Position numbers and translations under genes: made by a program
In this document: in pieces, positions 51,743 to 58,585 of the stretch
How positions within the stretch are numbered: the first letter of the stretch is position 1
Layout of the letters: every line of letters starts with the position of its first letter
The notes under the pieces: generated by a model
Database searches by the model: none
The model's input: only the letters and a program-made list of their open reading frames with translations
What the model was told of the DNA's origin: nothing
Source: Rhodococcus sovatensis
GTDB taxonomy: Bacteria > Actinomycetota > Actinomycetes > Mycobacteriales > Mycobacteriaceae
NCBI RefSeq assembly: GCF_037327425.1
Contig: NZ_CP147846.1
Coordinates: 4,030,001-4,094,000 of the forward strand
Direction of reading: 5' to 3'
Length of the DNA stretch: 64,000 nt

Positions 51743-52174
51743 CTACACCAGCACGGAGTCTGCACGCAGCGTGCGAGGGGTGATCAGGCCGGACCCCTCC
51801 GGCGCATATGCAGGGTCACTGCCCAGCTCTACCGGACGGTTCTTCTCGTCCACGAACACAACCCGCGGCGCGTAGTCCTTGCATTCCTGCTCGTCCATCA
51901 CGCCGTATGCGATCAGAATGACAAGATCGCCCGGGTTCACCAGATGCGCTGCTGCACCGTTGATTCCGATGACGCCACTGCCACGCTCACCGGTGATCAC
52001 GTAGGTTTCCAGACGGGCACCGTTGTCGATGTCGACGATGGTGACTTGCTCGCCTTCGAGCAGATCAGCGGCCTCCATCAGATCCTGGTCGACGGTCACC
52101 GATCCCACGTAATGCAGGTCGGCATGAGTCACCGTTGCTCGATGGATCTTCGACTTCATCATCGTGCGAAACAT
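51743..52174 (-). CDS. panD: Aspartate 1-decarboxylase PanD
   Basis: PanD makes beta-alanine for pantothenate. The 143-residue proenzyme has the self-cleavage site Gly24-Ser25, which yields the pyruvoyl group, together with Lys9 and Tyr22 and the R-x-E-T-Y, I-N-G-A-A-A-H segments. ATG 52174 follows GGAGAG; the frame continues upstream without support. The last 25 residues extend beyond the structured core, as in mycobacteria. Confidence 0.95.
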   Translation of the reverse strand: MFRTMMKSKIHRATVTHADLHYVGSVTVDQDLMEAADLLEGEQVTIVDIDNGARLETYVITGERGSGVIGINGAAAHLVNPGDLVILIAYGVMDEQECKDYAPRVVFVDEKNRPVELGSDPAYAPEGSGLITPRTLRADSVLV

Positions 52175-52216
52175 AATCTCTCCTGAACCCTCGAAACGTT
52201 TGGACCGGTCATTCTC

Positions 52217-52270
52217 GTCATTCCGTATGCTCCATTCCGGCAACAAGGGTCATTCCGCAAGCTCCATTCC
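52217..52270. repeat. Direct repeats around the panC stop
   Basis: GTCATTCCGTATGCTCCATTCC (52217-52238) recurs at 52249-52270 with two changes, the second copy covering the panC stop. A third, shortened copy (GTCATTCCGCAGGCTCCA) occurs at 58525-58542 ahead of folE. Purpose unknown. Confidence 0.7.
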
Positions 52271-53149
52271 TGCCAGAAAACCGGTGCCCACGGCGACCCC
52301 CACGTTGTCGATCAATCGTGTGGTTCCGACCCTGGCTGCCACGAGCAGTCGACCGTCGCCGAACTCGGGAGCAGGGCCGAGATCCACTCCCCGGAGTTCG
52401 AGGTAGTCGACCTTCACCTCGGCCACAGAGTCGAGAACCCCACGCGCCGTGGCCAGGATCGCCGGCGCTCCCCCGGCCGCGGCATGTGCACCCGCAACAA
52501 GAGCAGCAGACAGGACCACAGCGGCATCCCGCTGTCCTGCATCGAGGAAACGATTACGTGAGGACAGCGCCAGCCCGTCCTGCTCCCGAACGGTCGGAAC
52601 GCCGAAGATCTTGACGTCGAAATTCAAGTCCCGCACCATCTGCCGGATCAGCGTCAGTTGCTGGTAGTCCTTTTCGCCGAAATAGGCGGCGTGGGGAGCA
52701 GCGATCTGCAACAGTTTCGCGACGACGGTCAGCATTCCCTCGAAATGCGTCGGCCGGCTCGCACCTTCCAGCTCGCCGCCGAGCGGACCAGGATGGACGG
52801 TCGTTCGAGGTCCCGAGGGATACATATCGGCAGCCGAGGGCGCGAAGACGAGCTCGACGCCCTCCGCACGCAGCAGTTCGACGTCCGCGTCGAGCGTCCG
52901 CGGGTACGCGTCGAGGTCTTCGCCGGCGCCGAACTGAAGCGGGTTGACGAAGATCGACACGATGACGACCGCACCCGTCCGCTTTGCCTGGCGGACGAGA
53001 TGGAGGTGCCCCGCATGCAACGCCCCCATGGTCGGCACCAGAGACACGGTCTTACCTACGGCCCGAAGAGCTTTCGACACCGAGTTCACCACAAGAGGGT
53101 CATGGTGGACGGTCGTTTCACCCGCCTTGAAGCTACCTGCCAGCGTCAT
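52250..53149 (-). CDS. panC: Pantothenate synthetase PanC
   Basis: PanC condenses pantoate and beta-alanine with ATP. The 299-residue protein has the nucleotidyl-transferase motif V-P-T-M-G-A-L-H-A-G-H, F-V-N-P-L-Q-F, GEKDYQQL and the K-M-S-K-S-like A-L-S-S-R-N. ATG 53149 overlaps the stop of the DUF2520 gene. The order DUF2520-panC-panD-coaX is that of Rv3603c-Rv3600c. panB and a classical panE are absent here. Confidence 0.95.
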   Translation of the reverse strand: MTLAGSFKAGETTVHHDPLVVNSVSKALRAVGKTVSLVPTMGALHAGHLHLVRQAKRTGAVVIVSIFVNPLQFGAGEDLDAYPRTLDADVELLRAEGVELVFAPSAADMYPSGPRTTVHPGPLGGELEGASRPTHFEGMLTVVAKLLQIAAPHAAYFGEKDYQQLTLIRQMVRDLNFDVKIFGVPTVREQDGLALSSRNRFLDAGQRDAAVVLSAALVAGAHAAAGGAPAILATARGVLDSVAEVKVDYLELRGVDLGPAPEFGDGRLLVAARVGTTRLIDNVGVAVGTGFLAGMELAE

Positions 53150-54096
53150 CGATCACCTTTCAGAAAGTCGAGGAGTTCGGCAGAAGCTCCGATTCGCTGC
53201 GCCGAACGAAGAGACAGTGCTCGGTAGCCGGCCGCGATACGCGGATCTACCGCTCCCAACACGTCGAGGTGGGTGCGCACGGCGTCCAGGTCGCCACGCG
53301 CAACCGGACCAGTCAGTGCCGACTGCCCGCGTTGTAGCGCGTTCTCCAGAGCCGCAGTCACCAGCGGAGCCAGAACACGTTGGGCCACCTCGGTTTCACG
53401 GCCACTCCGCGGGCTGCGCTCCCAGTCATGGTCGGTGTCCGTACCCGGGAATCCAGGGCCGTCGAGAGCAACCTGAAGAGCGTCGACTGCATCTGCGATA
53501 AGAGTGACGAGATGATTCGAGCCGTGCGCGAGGGCCGCGTGATACAGCGCACGGTTCGCTTCTGTGACGTGGACAGGTTCCCCGCCCAGTTCCAGAACGA
53601 TCGCCTGGGCGACTGCGTAGCCGATCTCGTCGGCCGCGGTGATTCCGAAACACGCGCGGGACAGTCGATCGGTGTCCTCGGGGTACCCGGTGAACGTCAT
53701 CGCGGGATGGATTGCGAGCGGGATCGCCCCAAGAGCTGTCAGCGGTTCGAGTACGCCTATTCCGTTGGCGCCGGAGGTATGTACGACGAGCTTGCCCGGT
53801 GCGATGACGCCCGTCGCCGCCAGCCCGGCGGCGAGCGATCCGAGCTCGGTGTCCGGAACAGCGAGAACGAGCAGTTCGGCGCGGGTGGCGACCTCGTCGA
53901 CCGGCAGGATCTGCGAGTCGGGGAGTCGAGTTCGAGCGCGGCGAAGCGAAGCCTCCGATACCGCCGCACAACCCACCACCAGGTGCCCGACGCGCTCGAG
54001 AGCCTCGCCGAGGGCTGTGCCCACACGTCCGGCCGAGACGATTCCTACCGTCAAACGCGCGGGTGCAGGGTCAGCAGTGAGCTCAGGTGAGTTCAC
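53146..54096 (-). CDS. Rossmann-fold DUF2520 oxidoreductase-like protein
   Basis: The 316-residue protein has an N-terminal NAD(P)-binding Rossmann domain (VGIVSAGRVGTALGEAL; about 14-130) and a helical DUF2520 domain (about 150-290), the layout of ProC/PanE/6PGDH-like dehydrogenases. Its M. tuberculosis counterpart is Rv3603c. Coupling to panC by a four-base overlap invites the idea that it is the missing ketopantoate reductase, but this is inference only; substrate residues are not recognisable. Confidence 0.85.
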   Translation of the reverse strand: MNSPELTADPAPARLTVGIVSAGRVGTALGEALERVGHLVVGCAAVSEASLRRARTRLPDSQILPVDEVATRAELLVLAVPDTELGSLAAGLAATGVIAPGKLVVHTSGANGIGVLEPLTALGAIPLAIHPAMTFTGYPEDTDRLSRACFGITAADEIGYAVAQAIVLELGGEPVHVTEANRALYHAALAHGSNHLVTLIADAVDALQVALDGPGFPGTDTDHDWERSPRSGRETEVAQRVLAPLVTAALENALQRGQSALTGPVARGDLDAVRTHLDVLGAVDPRIAAGYRALSLRSAQRIGASAELLDFLKGDR

Positions 54097-54244
54097 CGAA
54101 AAGTCCTCTCGTTCGTTCCAGTCCCGCTCGGCGGGTACCAGACGTCCTGCAGGAAGGATAGCGGCATGGATGTGCTGCGGCCACGAAGTTACCGGTGATC
54201 TACTTCACTCTTCCGGCTGTCTCGACGCATGCACGTTCGGGGCG

Positions 54245-55543
54245 TCAGTCGGCGCGGCGGCGGTGTCGACGCTCGGTCGGCTCGTTTTCACCTGTCTGAA
54301 GCCCAGCGAGGATTTCCGCCACGGACCGGCCGTTGGAGTGAGCTCCCGAGCTCGCCGCCGCGTCCGGGTCTGCCCGACGCCGACGGCGCGGAGCAGGCTC
54401 GGGGAGATCCCATTGTCCGGACGTGGACTCGTTGGCGCTCGCCGGCTCCGGGTCAGGGGTCTGGGTCGGTGCCGGGGTCGGGTCGGGGGTCTGGGCTGGG
54501 GCTGGGGCTGGGGCTGGGGCGAAATCGTCCGACGGCTGCGACAACACGGCATCGCCCGCATCCCGCGGGTAGTCCGCGGTTTCGGCAGCGTCCGCCTGCT
54601 CGAAGGCCGGCGGCGAGTCGGATTCCGTTGCGTAGTCATCCCACGACGTCGCTGTACTGCTCTCCGGTCCCTGCACTTCACCGACGTTCTCGACAGCACT
54701 GCCGTAGTCGGCAGCATCCGAATCAGCAGGAGTTGTAGGTCGCCGCACGGGTCCCGACACGCGCGGAGGCGTCGGGGTCGGTCGGCCGCCACCAGGTACT
54801 CGTGGCTCCGGACGTCGAGAAGGGGTCACTCGCGTCGATTCAGAGTAGTAATCGCGAGTTGGTGCGCGACCGTTCGACGTATCCGGATACACGACCGAGG
54901 TTTCGGCTGTGACTGGTTCGTCGTACGGGGTAGCGAGACCCGGCACCGACCCGACTTGTCCGGCATCTGCGCCGTCGGGGACCTCTGCGTCGTGCGAGCC
55001 TGCCGCATTCGGCCGTCCGGGCACGTACAGTCCCGACGGTGCAGGCTGGTAGCTGTCGTAATTTCGACTGCCGCCGAGTTCCGCCATCCTGGTCGCTTCC
55101 GCGCGCAGGGCGACGCGTTCGGTCGGGAGGTTGCCGTCGAACAGCATCTGCAGGTTGTTCCGGAGGTGAGCGAGCTCTGCACGTAGCGCCGCGATCTCGC
55201 TTGTCTCGACCTGCACCTCACTCCGGACCCGAGCTTCGACGCCGAGTTCGTACTCGCGACGCGCGGAGATCTCGCGTGCGAGCTGTAGCTCGTACACGGT
55301 CTGGAGGTCCTTCGCCTTCGTCTGGTCGGCGACAGATTCCCGCCGGTACTTGGTCATCGCGAAGGCGCCGACAATCGCGGCCCACAGCGCCGACACCAGT
55401 CCGACACGAAGCCACTGGATGTTCTCACTGAACAACAGAAGAACGCTCGCGGCTATCCCGAACATGACGAGCGCTGCGATGAACAGTTGGCTCGCACTGC
55501 GCCGCGAGCGACGGCCGGCTTTCGCGCGAGTCTGTTCGGTCAT
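54245..55543 (-). CDS. Membrane protein with coiled coil and long low-complexity tail (Rv3604c-like)
   Basis: The 432-residue product has a basic N-terminus, two membrane helices (about 19-40 and 45-65), a coiled coil rich in Glu/Arg/Ala (about 75-140) and a long acidic, Ser/Pro-rich tail with a P-A-P-A repeat near 365, ending in R-R-H-R-R-R-A-D. Position matches Rv3604c. Function unknown; the shape suggests an envelope or division-related scaffold. The 148 bp before the DUF2520 start are without a gene. Confidence 0.8.
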   Translation of the reverse strand: MTEQTRAKAGRRSRRSASQLFIAALVMFGIAASVLLLFSENIQWLRVGLVSALWAAIVGAFAMTKYRRESVADQTKAKDLQTVYELQLAREISARREYELGVEARVRSEVQVETSEIAALRAELAHLRNNLQMLFDGNLPTERVALRAEATRMAELGGSRNYDSYQPAPSGLYVPGRPNAAGSHDAEVPDGADAGQVGSVPGLATPYDEPVTAETSVVYPDTSNGRAPTRDYYSESTRVTPSRRPEPRVPGGGRPTPTPPRVSGPVRRPTTPADSDAADYGSAVENVGEVQGPESSTATSWDDYATESDSPPAFEQADAAETADYPRDAGDAVLSQPSDDFAPAPAPAPAQTPDPTPAPTQTPDPEPASANESTSGQWDLPEPAPRRRRRADPDAAASSGAHSNGRSVAEILAGLQTGENEPTERRHRRRAD

Positions 55544-55656
55544 GCCAACCAGCGTAGCTGGCGAATCGCCGGCTAAAGGTCAACCTCGATTGTGGTTCGC
55601 AACAGGAGTCGTAAGAATTTCACTTATCCGCAGCGCGCCACCGGAAAAAAGCCGTG

Positions 55657-56130
55657 TCATCGTGACTCGCCGGATCCATCCTTCGGCGCTCGACAGCACT
55701 GTTCGAGCCACAACGCGGATCCGACGAGCGCAAGGCCCGCGACGAGACCCACGATTGCCCCGCCGACATCGTCGGATGCGGCGCGGACAGTCGAAGCCAG
55801 CGGCGCCACGTACAGCAGAAACCCGATCCATACTCCAGTCACTCCTGCCCCGACCAGAGCTGACGCTTTCGCCAGCGCAAGAGCCCGTGCTGCGGTAATC
55901 GGGTGCAGCTGCTGCGGCCCGTCTCCGACTCGGCTTCCGCCGATCCGAGATCGAACGACGAACCCCAGGATCAGTTCGCCGACTGCGATCGGATAGAGCG
56001 ACGCCCCAGCCAGTACCGAGATCGGCGGGAGCGAACCGTAGAACGACCGCACCAGCAACCACGTCGCAATCGCTGCGACGACGGTAAGACCGAGCAGGTC
56101 CAACACGCGAGTCGTCTTCATCTCGTTCAT
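55657..56130 (-). CDS. DUF3180 membrane protein
   Basis: ATG 56130 overlaps the folK stop. The 157-residue protein has four membrane helices, the second pair following the loop R-S-R-I-G-G and the segment RALALAKASALVGAG, typical of DUF3180. It corresponds to Rv3605c at the end of the folate operon. Function unknown. Confidence 0.85.
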   Translation of the reverse strand: MNEMKTTRVLDLLGLTVVAAIATWLLVRSFYGSLPPISVLAGASLYPIAVGELILGFVVRSRIGGSRVGDGPQQLHPITAARALALAKASALVGAGVTGVWIGFLLYVAPLASTVRAASDDVGGAIVGLVAGLALVGSALWLEQCCRAPKDGSGESR

Positions 56131-56651
56131 CGGGATGTGTCCAGCGTCATGTCGGTCCGTCGTACGCTCGCGCGTTCGGAGTCGGGGAGCGATGCAAGCC
56201 ACGTCGAGACGCTGCGGGCGTCGTCACCGACCGTCAACGTTGCGTCGGGCTCGATGTCCAACCAGGGCGTGAGAACGAAGGCCCGCTGGTGAGCGCGCGG
56301 ATGCGGCAGGAGCAACTCGGGGTCGGCGCTGACCAGGTCGTCGCCCACGAGCGATCTGCAGACGACGATGTCGACATCGAGACTTCGAGGCCCCCACCGT
56401 ACGGCGCGCACACGTTCGGCTGCTTCCTCTCGCTCCCTCGCGAACTCGAGCCACTGGTACGGCCCACGCGCCTGATCGTCGGCCACGACGACGGCGTTGA
56501 GAAAATCCTGCTGCTCGACGCCTCCCCAGGGCTCCGACGAAAACACTGCTGACGCACTGACAAGGCGTGGCCCGAGTTCGGCGGTCACGGACCGGAGGTG
56601 GGCAAGCGAATCTCCGACGTTGCTTCCGATCGAGAGGACGACGCGCGTCAT
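56127..56651 (-). CDS. folK: HPPK (6-hydroxymethyl-7,8-dihydropterin pyrophosphokinase)
   Basis: FolK activates hydroxymethyl-dihydropterin with ATP for folate synthesis. The 174-residue protein has S-I-G-S-N-V-G-D near the start and the signature R-W-G-P-R-S-L-D-V-D-I-V. ATG 56651 overlaps the folB stop. Confidence 0.95.
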   Translation of the reverse strand: MTRVVLSIGSNVGDSLAHLRSVTAELGPRLVSASAVFSSEPWGGVEQQDFLNAVVVADDQARGPYQWLEFAREREEAAERVRAVRWGPRSLDVDIVVCRSLVGDDLVSADPELLLPHPRAHQRAFVLTPWLDIEPDATLTVGDDARSVSTWLASLPDSERASVRRTDMTLDTSR

Positions 56652-57016
56652 GTGCCTGCCCGAGTGCGATGCGCCACCACTGCGACGTCGGCGAATTCGA
56701 GCGGGATCGGAGCCGACGGTTTGTGCAGCGTCACCTCGACTGCGTCGACCCGGTCGTCTTTCATTACGTCGTCGGCAATTTCTGCGGCAACGGTCTCGAT
56801 CAGATCGCGCGCGGGACCGGAAATGATCGCAGCTGCGGCCTCGGCCAGCTCGCCGTAGTGCATCGTCGCTGTCAGGTCGTCGGTGGCGGCGGCTTGTCTG
56901 AGGTCCATCCAGACGGTGATGTCGACCTCGAAATCCTGGCCGTCTCGCTTCTCGAAGTCGAAGACCCCGTGGTGTCCTCGGACCTTCAGTCCGCGCAATT
57001 CGATTCGGTCACTCAT
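56648..57016 (-). CDS. folB: Dihydroneopterin aldolase
   Basis: FolB cleaves dihydroneopterin to hydroxymethyl-dihydropterin. The 122-residue protein has the family start D-R-I-E-L-R-G-L-x-V-R-G-H-H-G-V-F and the C-terminal V-T-L-H-K-P-x-A-P-I. ATG 57016 overlaps the folP stop, giving the coupled series folE-folP-folB-folK. Confidence 0.95.
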   Translation of the reverse strand: MSDRIELRGLKVRGHHGVFDFEKRDGQDFEVDITVWMDLRQAAATDDLTATMHYGELAEAAAAIISGPARDLIETVAAEIADDVMKDDRVDAVEVTLHKPSAPIPLEFADVAVVAHRTRAGT

Positions 57017-57855
57017 CTTCCGCCTCCCTGCCATGCCTCGACAACGGCTACCGCGTCGAGAGTCGCGCGGGCGTCGTGCACCCGCACGCCCCACGCGCCG
57101 GCCGCGATCGCCAACGCCGAGACGACCGCGGTTGCAATCTCCCGTCCGTCCGGCGGACGCGGAACGTCGTTCGTTGCCAGGAGCGATCCGAGGAAACGCT
57201 TTCGCGACGCCCCGATCAATACCGGCATTCCCAGCTCGACGAACACGGGTATGGCGTGAAGCAGCTGCCAGTTGTGACGAGCGGTCTTGGCGAATCCGAG
57301 GCCGGGATCGAGCACGATATTCGAGGCGTCCACCCCTGCTTCCAGCGCGTGGTCGACCTGTTCGAGGAGCTCACGACGAACGTCCGCGACGACGTCGTCG
57401 TAATGCTCTGCGGCACCGGTGTGCGCGTAGTCCTGCGCCGAGCGCCAATGCATCAGGATCCACGGGACACCGGAATCTGCGACGACGGAGGCCATATCCC
57501 GGTCGGCGCGTCCGCCTGAAACGTCGTTGACGATCGACACTCCAGCCTCGACGGCCGCTGCCGCGACCGAAGCACGCATCGTGTCCACGCTCGTCGAGAT
57601 GCCACGAGCACTGAGCTCTCTGATGACGGGAACCACCCGTTCGGCCTCGACTCCCGGATCTATCCGCTCGGCGCCCGGACGGGTCGATTCTCCGCCGACG
57701 TCGACGATGTCGACACCGAGATCGTGCAATTCGACGCCGTGCGCGACCGCAGCATCGACGTCGAGATAGCGTCCCCCGTCCGAGAACGAGTCAGCGGTGA
57801 CGTTGAGGACACCCATCACGACCGGGGAGGAGGACAATGTGACTGGCAGCGTCAT
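57013..57855 (-). CDS. folP: Dihydropteroate synthase
   Basis: FolP joins hydroxymethyl-dihydropterin pyrophosphate to p-aminobenzoate; it is the sulfonamide target. The 280-residue TIM barrel has V-M-G-V-L-N-V-T-x-D-S-F-S-D-G-G, G-G-E-S-T-R-P-G-A, DPGLGFAKT and G-A-S-R-K-R-F. ATG 57855 overlaps the folE stop; upstream frame is inside folE. Confidence 0.95.
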   Translation of the reverse strand: MTLPVTLSSSPVVMGVLNVTADSFSDGGRYLDVDAAVAHGVELHDLGVDIVDVGGESTRPGAERIDPGVEAERVVPVIRELSARGISTSVDTMRASVAAAAVEAGVSIVNDVSGGRADRDMASVVADSGVPWILMHWRSAQDYAHTGAAEHYDDVVADVRRELLEQVDHALEAGVDASNIVLDPGLGFAKTARHNWQLLHAIPVFVELGMPVLIGASRKRFLGSLLATNDVPRPPDGREIATAVVSALAIAAGAWGVRVHDARATLDAVAVVEAWQGGGR

Positions 57856-58493
57856 TTGCGCAGGATGAGATCCAACGCCTCGGAACGCGACGCAGCACTC
57901 GACTGGAACAGGCCCCGGACAGCGGACGTCGTCGTGCTGGCCCCAGGCTTGCGAATGCCGCGCATCGCCATGCACAGGTGCTCGGCCTCGATCACCACGA
58001 TCGCGCCGCGCGGATCCAGCTTGCGCATCACGGCGTCGGCCACCTGACTGGTCAACCGCTCCTGCACCTGAGGCCGCTTGGCGTAGAGGTCGACGACGCG
58101 TGCCAGCTTGGACAGCCCAGTCACCTTCCCGCTGCTACCCGGGATGTACCCCACGTGCGCGACGCCATGGAACGACACAAGGTGGTGCTCACACGTCGAG
58201 TACATCGGAATGTCGCGGACGAGCACGAGTTCCTGGTGACCTTCGTCGAACGTCGTGTTCAACACCGAATCCGGGTCCGTGTACAGGCCGCCGAACATCT
58301 CTCGGTAGGCGCGCGCCACCCGAGCGGGAGTATCGACCAGTCCCGCTCGATCCGGATCCTCGCCGACTGCGATCAGGAGCTCTCGAACGGCTGCTTCAGC
58401 CCGCGGCTGATCGAAGGTGTTGCCGGTTGCGACCGCCACCACATCGCCGGGTGCAACAGCTACACCGTTCTCATCGATCTGCCTGACTGACAC
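57852..58493 (-). CDS. folE: GTP cyclohydrolase I
   Basis: FolE converts GTP to dihydroneopterin triphosphate. GTG 58493 is preferred because GGAGG lies eight bases before it; an ATG at 58529 would add 12 residues. The 213-residue protein has the zinc site S-T-C-E-H-H and E-H-L-C-M-A-M-R-G, and the substrate loop V-G-Y-I-P. It heads the folate operon, 92 bp after ftsH. Confidence 0.94.
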   Translation of the reverse strand: MSVRQIDENGVAVAPGDVVAVATGNTFDQPRAEAAVRELLIAVGEDPDRAGLVDTPARVARAYREMFGGLYTDPDSVLNTTFDEGHQELVLVRDIPMYSTCEHHLVSFHGVAHVGYIPGSSGKVTGLSKLARVVDLYAKRPQVQERLTSQVADAVMRKLDPRGAIVVIEAEHLCMAMRGIRKPGASTTTSAVRGLFQSSAASRSEALDLILRK

Positions 58494-58585
58494 GTGCCCT
58501 ACCTCCGCATCCCTGAGCTTGCGGGTCATTCCGCAGGCTCCACACTGGATCCACTCCTGAAGCCTATCGCCGAGCTATCGCTGGC

